Of a stretch of 39,650 nucleotides of DNA, positions 12,001 to 24,000 are shown piece by piece (positions within the stretch are counted from its first letter, which is position 1; the number at the start of each line of letters is the position of its first letter). The position numbers and the translations under genes were made by a program. The DNA is from Elysia marginata (taxonomy: Eukaryota; Mollusca; Gastropoda; Plakobranchidae): contig BMAT01005477.1 in NCBI GenBank assembly GCA_019649035.1, forward strand, positions 1,012,013 through 1,051,662, read 5' to 3'. The notes below the pieces were generated by a model. It was not told the origin of the DNA and did not search any database. It worked only from the letters and a program-made list of their open reading frames with translations.

Positions 12001-15000
12001 CATTCACAGTAGTTGCAAGACAAATCTTCAATAAAAAAAGAATAACTGAAACAGGAAAGGCATTTTGTATGACAAATGTTGGACAGAGACAAGATAGAAC
12101 AGAGCTAGGCGCAAAGGAGTTCCCAAAGCAGACCAATGAAAAAGCCAAATTCTATTGTCTTAACTCTCTTGCAACAGGTTTTATTGAAAGAGATATGATA
12201 CAAAGTGTTTGATTGTTTTGCTGATTCTGCCTCTGCAAACGTTCCATTGTATACCCCCCCCCCCTCCACACACACAATTACTATCTAAAAAAACAACAAA
12301 TGAACAGAAGAGTTCTCACATTGATGAAAATGGTGGCCAAATGAAGGAGAAAAAAAAACATCAATTTTTTTTATTTCTGAGAAAATTTGGGACTCTCAGG
12401 GTCAAAGCGTGGATAAAAAAGATGGGACTTAAGCTAGTACGCACAAAATCCCTAAATTGTTTTACTTTTACATTGGTGGGCAAATTATATGATGGCTCAC
12501 AAGAAGAGACAACAAGTGAATATGCATTTTTACAACAAAGAATTGATTTCTACAAATTCTAAATCGGATAGTTTTTGTAAGATCTGTTTTTATCTACTGT
12601 GAAATATAAAGTAAGTGTCTTGAGTGTTTGGTATAAACCTTAATATATATGGCCCACAATGGAACCCCTCAATCAATCAAAGAAGCGTGGGGGTAGGCTG
12701 ATCTTATCGGCTGTAAAATTGGGAAGTTCTTTTTTTGAAGCCGCGAAAAATGAATGCCTGATACTTCTAGGTTGAAGATCACCTCCTTAATGTAATTTCA
12801 AATTTGGGTATACTTGCTTTTAAGGGTATAGTAATTTAATTAACCCATCAATTAAGAATCCTTTCGAGGTCTTCATTCAAGAGTTCTACTTCGGGACAGA
12901 AGAATACATTTTTCTGCTTTTAAATCTTTCGATAATTTTAAATGTTTATGCCAGTACAAATTATTAAGTAGAGAGAATGATTTAATTACGCTTTTAGATT
13001 TAGAAGAGGCAATACAAGAATTATCTCCAGCATTTGTTAATTACACGCAATATGCAGCGCAGCTCACAATTGTCTTAGCTCATTGACGCTAAGAACATGT
13101 ACAGAAAAAAATAATCTCATTTTTAGAAGTGCACAATTGGTCTTAAAAAGTGGTGTGCGTGGAGATGCAGGGATGGGGGAGGGGAAGAATTGTGAATGAA
13201 ATCCACACGAAGGAAATAAAGCCTTTATTGATCATCCTTTAACAATAAAACCATTAAAACTTAACACTGCCGGATATTGTCATTTTGAAAATCTGAAATT
13301 AAGAATTTTTAGCTGCTTCTATGCTGGACAATATTGCACAGAATTGTCTTAAGTCTCTTTTTTGTGTTTTTTTCCTTCATTTTTACTTGTAAAATAAGTC
13401 CCCCTAACTGCTCTGCAGCCACTATAAAATAAGATAAACAGAAATTCGGATTATACAACCAGTCAGCTACAACTACCTCTTACACTTATGCAGTTTTTTG
13501 GCAGCGAAGTGTAAATTTTCTTTGACAATCGGCAATACTTTTACTGTAGGAAAAATTCAATAAACATAATTATGTTTATATATATACAGTGCTTATCATT
13601 GCACTGGTTTTAACATTCACGTCAATCTACAATTAAAAGGTCATTAGTTAAAGCATTTCATAAACGCATGGCACTCAAAACTCAAACAAACATCTATAGA
13701 AAAGAAAATCACTCACACAAACCTTGCCCGAAGCTATCAGGTCTCAAGACAGGACCTGAGCAGATGTTAATAACGTAGCACCACAAAATTTCAGATAGGT
13801 CAGATACCAAAATCATAATAGTCGACAGTTTTATGGTACAAAAAAAAAACATAACAACTTTTGCACTGTGTTTTTATTACTTGACAACAAAAAGCCTTAA
13901 TGAGTTGGTTACCTTATAATGCGATTAAAATAAACTGAAAAAAGAAGAGATTTTGACCTTTTTTTCCGGTTCTAAATTAAAAAGAAAACATTTCAGACAT
14001 TTAAAGTAACTTCAGATAGCTTTAAATATATGAATCTTTAAAAAAAAATTGACATCTCTGAGTCTGAGGATAAGCCTGCAATGTTTAATTTTTTGCGATT
14101 ATGGGTGGGATAATGTTAAACCTTTATTCTAAGTGAAATCTGAGACGACAACCAAATCCACAGTGCACATGCTTTCTGAAGATTTTGTTTTGGTTTTAAT
14201 ACAGTACAATCAATAAATACGAGGGACGTCCCAAAAGAAACAGGAAAAAAGGCATAACTCTTGAACCGATCCATGTTTTCCTGTGCACAGTTTTAGTACC
14301 ATTGATAAATGCACTATTGAACACTACTGATTCCAAGTTGGCTACCCCCATCAAAGACGGGTCAAAGCTGGAGGTCAGAGCTGTTGTGCATTTTTTGTTT
14401 CCTAAAGGAATAAGGCCGTCTAAAATTCACAAAAAATAGCAGAAACATAATGTTTAGGGTGCTGTGTCAAGACCTCGAGTGTAACAATGGTGTAATTGGT
14501 TTGGAGAAGGCCGAACAAGTCTAGATGATGAGCCAAAGTCAAGTCGCCCGAAAACATCGACCAATGAGGAGAACACAACTCGTGTTAGCGAGCTCATTAA
14601 ATGTGACAGGAGGATGAAGATACGCACGGTTACTTTGAAACTCGAGATTCCAAAGAGTATGGTTCATGAAATAGTCCATGACACTTTGGGATATCAGAAT
14701 TCCAAAAATGTTAACAGAGGATCACAAGCTTCAAAGGGTTGAAATTTCACAACGCCTTCTGCTGCGATGCCAACAAGACAATGGAGATGACAATATGACC
14801 CATATTGGTGTGGGGTCTGCTGGCTACCGTTTTCTGGGATGCGAAAGGTATGATCTTCTTAGACATTTTGCCACAGGGTCAGTACATCAATGCTGTCCAA
14901 TACTGCAGCACTCTTGACCGCCTCAGAGATGCAATTCGTCGCAAAATCTGGACTCTTGGGAAGGAGTTTTGTGCTTCAGCGCGATAATGCGACCCTCATT

Positions 15001-18000
15001 CAGCAAACCTTACACAGCAATAGCTGCAGCGCTACGGTTGGGAGATTCTGAGACTCTGGTCCAAAGTCCAGACCTCGCACCCTCTGACTTTCATTTGTTT
15101 GGACCCTTGAAGCGTCATAAAGGAGGCATGGCTTTCGAGANNNNNNNNNNNNNNNNNNNNNNNNNNNNNNNNNNNNNNNNNNNNNNNNNNNNNNNNNNNN
15201 NNNNNNNNNNNNNNNNNNNNNNNNNNNNNNNNNNNNNNNNNNNNNNNNNNNNNNNNNNNNNNNNNNNNNNNNNCAAAGTCCAGACCTCGCACCCTCTGAC
15301 TTTCATTTGTTTGGACCCTTGAAGCGTCATAAAGGAGGCATGGCTTTCGAGACAGAAGGTGACCTCGTCGGTGAATCAAAGAATTGGTTTGCACATCTTG
15401 ACCTTGATTTCTTTCGAGTAGGTATCTATTCGCTACTGTCACGCTGGAAGAAATGCATCGATCTTCATGGGGATTACGTTGAGAAGTAGAGGAAAAGTGA
15501 CACTTTATTCTGTGCGAGTTTCAAATCTATCCCATTAAAGCTGCCTGAGTTATGCCCCTTTTCCTGTTTCTTTTCGGACGTCCCTCGTTTCTATACAAGT
15601 AACTGGATGATGGCTACTCCTGATGCTGTTATATAGCTTGAAAAAATGTATTAAAGGTGTTAAACTGAACTAAACACACAAAGAACTGGAGAGTTCTTTG
15701 AAAAATGCAAATCCAAAAAGAACTGAGTTAGTGCAAAGTAAATTTTGAGATCATAAATTAAAAAAAAAAAACTAAATTAAAATCCTATAGTTCTAGCTGT
15801 CTCTATTTTTATGGTTTAAAAGGATTCTAATGTAGAGAAAGGTGGCAAAGTTTTTAAAAATTTTAATAGACCACATGGTAGCCTGCTATTTTTTTAAACA
15901 AAACGTGAGACGTTTAATTCAACAAGGAGAAATTAATTTTTGTCTGACAAAAATAAGAAGGTTGGTTGTTGCTTGGAAAAACCTGTTGTAGACTTTCTGC
16001 TTGATATTCCCACCTTTAAAAGTTTTGTAAAGTTCAGTTGTAAAATTTTGAAAAAGGAAGCTTTAGACTTTTTATCATTTAAAATATTAGACAGCAACTT
16101 TTCTTTCAAGTTTATGAACTAATATGTCAACCTATGAAAACTGATTCACCTTTTGATCAGCATGCAGAGTAAATCTCTTTAAGACCATCATCCCTTAAAA
16201 CCACACAGTTTTTCTCAACTTAAATGTGGAGAGTTACAACCAAAAATTACAACTATTTAATATCAACAACCAAAAATTAAAGAAAAACACATGTACACAC
16301 ATACAAAGAGCAAACTTTACTCTTGAGTAGGCTTTTAAATCAATATCAATGAATAATTAAAGAAAAGCAAAATGCAAATCCATTTAAAAAGTCACAAGCA
16401 GAGATCACAAAATAACTCACCAAGCTGAAGAATTTGTGTTACTTGCTCTCTTGCTTTTCTTTGCAGGGTGATTGGGTGCTTCCATCTTTCAAAACATTCC
16501 TCTGCAAAGGGCTAAAAAAAGATAACTATATAACACTTGTTTTCCTACCACACACAGATCTTCCCAAAATCTATGAAAAGCTCAAAGGTTTCGTCATTTA
16601 CTTTTCAATAAATTTCTGATTAAATAATATCATACAGGTATCAATGATTGAAAGGTACAAGGTACTTGTAATTATATGTGTACTCAAGTAAGCTGAAAGT
16701 GAAAATGGCTAAGAAAACAATTGCATCTGCTTAGACCTGAACCTTCAACTTAAATTAGCTGCAGCGCCCATCATTTTGTTACTCAAAGAAACATAGTTTT
16801 AAATCTATTCACACATTATGTTTCTTAAAAGTGTATTATTCATATAACTATTTAAACGGATATCAAATACTTTAAAAATTATCTAATTATCTCTGGCAAA
16901 GGTCAAGTTGACTTAAGTTATGCACAGGAAAATTTAAGTGCCATATCAGATCTGCATTGAAAATCATATGGGAGACACTTTTTTTGGTTATCTACAGCAG
17001 AGCTTAAATTGTAATTTAATGAATTTTCACAATAATCAAAATGAGTCGTTTATCTTTGGCCGTCAAAAAAGAAAAGACACAATTAGTTTACATTAAAGCC
17101 CCATATATTCAAAACCAGTTTTATCATGAACTGTTGGAAAATCTTTTACATGTTAGGGAATGACAGGCTGGCTATATAAAAAATTGTGTTGTTGTAATTA
17201 TTATAAAGGTACACAAATCTGGCAAGAGGAATAATCAAATAAAACATAATATAATTTTGCATTTCTTGGATATATTTTTTAAAAAAGCTGGAACTAGAGA
17301 GGCAATTCAGGTAATATTGATATCAAGGTATATCAAATTCAGTGTAAATAAGTGAAAAACCCAATACCTTGGGTAATCTTGATATCACTTGAAACTTGAT
17401 GTGTGGAACTTCTTCATCAACATCATCTGGCAAGTCTTGAAAACAGAATACAATAATTAAGTGAAAACTAGACTTGAACAACTGTTAACATTTTCAATAA
17501 GACTCAAACATTAGGAAAATAAACATTTTAATTGAAGTTAAGTTGGATATTCAGAGTGTATAGTTAGTCAATCTTGGAAGAAAAGGAAGCCTAATTTTTA
17601 AAAATTTATTATTATTAACCTACTATCTGACAAAAGATAAGCAGCTATGAAAAGATATGAAGGACCATAAAGGGTTTCATGACATCATAATATGGTGAAA
17701 AAGTAAAAAAGCAGAGATATTGTCATTTCAGATAGAAAGAAAAGGGATTAATGTTATTTTCCTTATGACAAAAAAAGCTAAAAAGCGCTATTGCAAGGGG
17801 TGTTTGAACCTGGTTAGTAAACTACCTCTTTTAAATAAAAACTAAATTTTTTTTTTGTTTGAACTAACCTTCCAAAAGTTGTAAAATGAAGTCTGGTGTC
17901 AGAACAAGGATGTGGTTGTCCACATATTGAAAGAACATGCTGAAAATGAAGAAAATGGTAATAAATAATATAGCGTGAAAAGAAGCAGAAATGCCACTGT

Positions 18001-21000
18001 CTTTAAGAGATATAATTTAATGAAATGCCAAAATTGGTTAGGCGTGGCCTTACATGGTCATCCAACTTCCAAACAAACAGGGTTAAAAAAAACTTGAAAA
18101 TTTTATCTTTTTGCTTAGTTCCATTGTGAAACAGGTGATTTGAAGATACAAACATGCTAGGCTTGTAAAGTGACCTATCATGGCTTCAAAAAAGCAAAAA
18201 ATGCACTGATGCTTGAGCAAAGACTTGTTTTTATAAAAATGTCAGCACAAGGAAAAATAATGTCAAAGACATGTCACAGATCAAAGTTGATCATTTTGGA
18301 GTTTGAAAACCACAAGTGCAAAACACACTCAAGAGAAAAGCAGATGTTCAAGCAAAGTTCAAGTCTGGTGTTCCTTGAAGTAAATAGAAAATTTCAAACC
18401 CACTTGTCGATGAAAATGTCTATATCTAGACAGAGAGGAGGTAAACTGGACTAAACATGTCAAGGGTTTGCTTATAAACTCCAGCCTTAAAGAGGAGGAA
18501 AAAAGCAATGAAGTTAAAGAAGAACACAAAGGAAACTGAGACAACTTCATAATGTGCTTATAGACAGTCCTAAGCTTGCCAACCATTTGCTTAAATAAAT
18601 CAAAAAGGAAATCAGAGGGGAAAATTTGCTTGCTACATTAACACAGAAACCAAAAGGAATGCATTTTTTTACAGGTTTCCAAGCATGCTGCCCATAAAGA
18701 ACACCTGTCCTTTACGACCAAAATCATCATTGATCTTCAATGGTCGTCTCGGGCAGGCTCAACTGCATATGCTATTGCATGAGAATTTCATCTTTATTAT
18801 AAATTAAGAAAAGCATTTAGATTGTTGCTTATACACTCACTGAAGTTCTAGGCATTTGAATCCCAGTGCAGTAAAGAAACTTGAAAAACCTGTTGAATGA
18901 GAAAGAGTAAATCATTCATGAAATAAAAACAGTGACAAAATACAGTTTGATTAACACAAAAAAATAAATAAAAAAACTACAATAAATCCAAAAGTACACA
19001 ATTTTGTACTCGAAATCCACAAAAATATATTTTTAGCCTTAAACAATATCATCATCCAGTGCCATGCTTTGAAGCGTCGGCGATCATGTTTCTCCATAAC
19101 TCCCGATGTCCCATAGCTGTCATTGTCTCTGTCGAACTTCCAGATCCCAGCCAGCGCTTTAGTCCATCCATCATTTTTTCCCTTTGTTTTCCCCTGCCTC
19201 TTTTTCCATCAAGCTTTCCTGTTGTTATGAGATGTTCTAATTTTTCTCTCCGCATGACATGGCCTAGAAAAGTGGCTTGACGTTTTCTTATGGTCTTGAT
19301 AAGTGATCTTCTTGAATTAGCTTCAATTAATACAGTCTCGTTTGACTTTCTCTCTGTCCAAGAAATTCGGAGCATTCGTCTAAGAAACCACATTTCTGTT
19401 GCCTCAAGTTTTGCTTCCATTTGTTTTGATATGGTCCATGCTTCGCATCCATACAAAAGAATTAGTTCTATGTAGCATTGGAGGACTCTTTTCCTTGTTT
19501 GGATAGAAATATGTTTATTTGTTAGGACTGCTCTCATCTTCTGAAAGCTGGTCTTTGCATATGCAATTCTAGCTGCTATTTCATTGTTGTTTCTACCGTC
19601 GCTTGTTATTATTGTTCCCAAGTATTTAAATTTATCCTGCTGTTTAAGTTTAGCGTTGGAAATGAAACAAGCTCATTTCAGCGCATTAAAAGGGGTGTAA
19701 GACAAGGCTGTGTCCTTTCTCCAGATTTATTCTCTCTTTACAGTGAGATAATCATGCAAAACCTAGAAAACTGTCCAGGAATTAAGGTGGGAGGATATAA
19801 CGTCAACAACATAAGATATGCTGATGATACAGTATTAATTGCAGAAAACAAAGATGACTTGCAAAAGCTCCTTAACATTGTGGAAGAGGAGAGCAGGAAA
19901 AAAGGACTAGAACTGAACAGTAAAAAGACAGAAGTGATGGTAAACAGTCGGAAATAAGAACCCCCAAAATGTGACATATTCATCAATGATGCTAAACTTA
20001 AACAATATAACTCAATTAAAAAGATTTTTATTATGAACGTTATAACATGTAGTCTTATGCTCATAAGTGCTTGCAAACCATATGTAATGTGTGATTAAAA
20101 AGATAAAAATATCCCACTCTCACAATGCAGATTTTTGCGTACATTAGATAACGAGGTGTTAATTCAAATAGATACAGTTCCTTTCAAAGTTTTCTTTAAA
20201 TTTAAAAAGTTGTGACCTGGAGGGAGAGGGTAACCGAGTTCTCCAGCAGTGAGATAGAAGCGCTCATACAACTGAAACAGTTCATACTCATCATCAGTTC
20301 CTGGTTCTTGTCTGAAGAAAAAAATAAAGTCAATACAAAACATTAGAAGACAAAAGAAATCTATGTCAAGCTAAAGTCATTGTAACATGTGAAAAAAAAA
20401 GTAAAAACATCAAGTCAACCAAAAATTCTTGGGGAGCTTATTACCTGTTCCAAATTTTAATTGAAACAGGACTTTGTTTTCAGGTAAACATAATAAGAAA
20501 TCTTTTCATCATAGACAAGTTTTTTAACTCAATAAAGTCATAAGCCCATGCCATCCGTTCTCTCTATATTAGACAAATTTTGTAGAGTTGTATCATTATA
20601 AGTGAAATTATTGTATTCACTGTGTTGAATATATATTTGAAACTGAAAATGTCACGTTTTTAGGAAGGCTTTTAAAAAAACCTTCATAACATTAGTCTTT
20701 AAAAGACACAGACTGCATCGATGTATGTGGCGATGTGAGGTAAATGAATTAAAACAATCAACATATTCTTCTTAACTGGTGTTGCAAGCTAAATGTAATC
20801 CTAACAAAGCAGCCTAATTAATAAGCCGTGGATAAAAATTTTAAAAATTCATAAAAAATATTTGAAGAGCTACATTGGCTGCCAGTAAAATCCCGCATTT
20901 TTTCAAAAAACATATTTTTAAATGTTCAAATGATCTATACCCTGTTTAGTTACAAGAACTTTTACAGTTATACAAAGCCCAGACGACTTTAAGATTAAAT

Positions 21001-24000
21001 GACTCCATTTTACTAAAAACTAATATACTATCTTCGACTCTTGAAATGAAAGCATTTTCTGTCATAGCTCCTAAGGTTTAGAATGTTTTAATATCAGAAA
21101 AAACTAATGGGAGTAACACAATTGAATGCTCTAAGCAAAATTTGAAAAGTTTCATGAGAATATTTTCCTGTGATTTCAGAACATATTGGCATTAAGTTTT
21201 ATGCATTTTGATGTAATGTACGATTTCTCAAGACAAGAAAAGTGGCTATTTAGATGACGTAAACGTTTTCATGCATTTGTATTGTAAAAACCCTTCATTT
21301 ATGTTTAATATTACACTCTTTTATAACAGTTTCAACTCTAAAAAGGTAACTTGATTCTGCTATAATATATGTATTAGCGCCGCCAAGAAGGCACTACAAG
21401 TGAATTATTATTATTATTATGAGTTTAAATCACTTCTTCCCAATAAAGAGTACTCTGCTCATGAGTCACAATTCTTATTGCAGCCTTACAGATTAGGCAA
21501 AAGACAACCCTCCAACTCATGTCCCAGCCGATTTCCTCTCAGGCTCCATATCAGTCGGCAGAGTTGGCGCGACACTTTGGCCTGACAATACAAGTATTCT
21601 CTGGCAACATTGTTGGCCTTAGAACGTGACTCTTTACCCAAATAACGGACCAGGTGTTTGCTGAGAAGATCCTCGGTCTGAGAAGAAGATAAAAATGGTT
21701 ATTTTTATTCATTTGAAACATATCACATGGCAAAGTTTATAAATTAATAATTATTGTTAAAATTTACCTAAAATTGAAACACAATGATTCAGGTTTCAAC
21801 TTTAAAAAAAACGTTTTGTGAAATGAAATTGAAAACTGTTGGTGTCAGAGTCCCACAAAATGAGTCTTCATACGGAATTTTATGATATGGAGTTATAAAC
21901 ATCAATATACATTTATAACTCTTTAAGATGGAGAAACAACAAATTAAAGTTTTCAATTATAAAACTCAAAAGTGCAGTAGTGTGTTCTAAAAACTGTTAA
22001 TTGCAAATTTTTTTATTTTTTTCTATGGTCACATTAGTAGATAAGATGAAAAACATATTACGCCGAAAAATTTGACTGAGTACTTGAAAATGCCGACTTT
22101 CTCTGATCAGTCAGCAGCATGTGTCGATTCCTGTTACACATTAATCAATATGAAAAAGATAATAAAGGCGTTTACAAAAATGAATCAAGACATAAACAAA
22201 ATTCACTGAAGCTAGTTTTAAGGAGGTGGTAATTCAAAACTTTATTTCAACCAGTTGCAAGATGCAGTGATAACCACTGACCAGCATTGAGAGACGGCGC
22301 TTGAATATGGAGGACTCCTGGGCTATTTTGGTCTGCAGGAAGAGAGGGGTGGGGCCAAGAACCTGGTCAAGCTTGCTCATACGCCCACTCAAGAGGCTCT
22401 CTCCACCCACAGCAATCCCAACTACCTCTGCCAGTGAAGACTGAGAGGTCTGTGGTACAATGAAAAGAGAAAACCACAATTAGAGGCCAAAGAATAATAA
22501 GGAATGGAATATTGCTAGCTTTTTCCTTAACATTTTTATTTAAAATTGAAAGAAACACAAACAGGATACATAAAAACTTCCTCTCTCATATGTTTGGTAG
22601 GACTAAAATTTAGTGCTCATGTTAGGAATGGTTTCAAAATTTGAGTTTCTAAACCTTTGCCATGAAAATACTTTGATGCAAAGATCATGATCTTTCATAA
22701 ACCTTGCATAGACATGTATTATCTAGTCACTGATTCACATAAAAAGTTCAGAGCTTCCCAGTTGAAAAAAAATTCTTTGGCAAATCTCACCATATTTTTT
22801 CACTGAACATTAATTACCATTATTCTGAAACGCTTTATTTTTTTCTTTGCTAACAGGGTGTCTAGGAGTTTATCCTGCCAAATTATTCCAATAACTGAAT
22901 AAACAAAAGTTTTAAACAAGGCAATGCATTCCCTGATTGCAATTTACACAAGACAAAGATGATTTAAAGTGTCACTAAGATTCTCTTTTAAAAAAGTGCA
23001 TTCCATTTCAGTCAAAGTTCTTGGGAACAACCAATTCAGTTCAAAAAAAGAAATCTTTGATTTAAAGGATACTTGATAGAGAAAAAACTACCAGTTTGGA
23101 TTCTAAAATAAACATGAACTATACATCAATTTTAGTTATCAGAGTTCCAGTTAGCTGGACTCAACTGTATTAGTAACTTTTTAAAGTTTCTTTTTGCCTC
23201 TGAAGAGGCTTCTATATATCATTATTCCATCTTTTTTGCTTTCTCATCATATAATATGTTAGCTTGCATAAATCCATACAATAGCAAGTTCAATATGGTC
23301 ATTCTTGGCAAATCCCACAAATTAAGAGATATGATTTAGAGAATATGACACATTTGTCTTGCAACCAGTCAAAATGAGTCGAAATTGGAAGGTGGTCAGA
23401 TATTGGTATCACAGAAAAACTTATTTTCTCTACCTTCAAATACAACAAACAGAAAAGCTCTATCCACTTCTATATGAAGTTATAGCCATAGAAGTTGGCA
23501 GCGTTAGGACTGGTGAAATTTGAGAAAAGAGAGAAAATAGCATTTAAAGTTTAGACAACTATAAAGGTGTTGGGGCCTTAGCAACCATACCAACTAAAAT
23601 TAAACACATGAAACTTAGTTGAGAAAATTGTTTAGAAATAGTTTTAGTGTCAATATCAGAAATAAAAAAAAATTTTGACTTATGAACACCCACTAAAGTG
23701 TTAAAGCCTACATCTCAAAACTGAGCTATTTCACTTATGACTCATTGGGACAGAATGCAAGACATTTCTTTCAACAGTATGTCCAATAATTGACGAATTC
23801 TCATCATTACTTATTCCTACAACTTACACCTTGTTGTTGCTGCTGCTGTTTTTTCCACAGAGATGGTGGCATTTCTGTGAGCTTCATTGTGTAAACACCA
23901 TCAAAGAAAGAATCCTCAACATGCATGGCATCCCAGATCGTCTAGACATAGAGCACAGGAAAAGTTAACCTCAATGACAGAAGCTCTTTTAAATAAGATA

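Larger units (their letters stand above)
14216..15591 (+). mobile_element. Mariner-family DNA transposon, inactive copy
   Basis: Terminal inverted repeats are clear: cgagggacgtcccaaaagaa at 14220-14239, and at 15568-15587 the reverse complement of cgagggacgtccgaaaagaa. Similarity runs on inward through acaggaaaa..ggcataact. A TA dinucleotide flanks both ends (14214-14215 and 15592-15593) if the repeat includes four more bases. Removing the assembly gap and one copy of the duplicated 79 bp leaves about 1.16 kb; with an apparent internal deletion of about 135 bp this fits the usual 1.3-kb mariner. It lies in GSAP intron 20, antisense to the gene. Confidence 0.9.
19050..19996 (-). mobile_element. 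RTE-like retrotransposon insertion, 5'-truncated, 5'-inverted, with target-site duplication
   Basis: The 3' part (19050-19654) is in minus orientation and the 5' part (about 19655-19996) is inverted. The two parts are consecutive segments of one RT protein: the inverted part ends at DAKLK and the sense part begins at AKLKQQDKFKYLGTI. A 12-bp direct repeat, cttaaacaatat, flanks the insertion (19038-19049 and 19997-20008) as the target-site duplication. The coding sequence is nearly intact, so this is a young copy. It lies in GSAP intron 16. Confidence 0.85.

Noticed and set aside
12209-12562. Plus-strand 117-codon open frame
   Set aside because: Starts in low-complexity Pro/Lys-rich sequence over C and A runs, with no recognisable domain or splice context.
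15032-15442. Long open frames across the N run
   Set aside because: They are open only because unknown bases cannot give stops; the true content is the mariner transposase C terminus.
19738-20076. Minus-strand 112-codon open frame
   Set aside because: Antisense to the RT palm fragment with the YADD motif on the plus strand.
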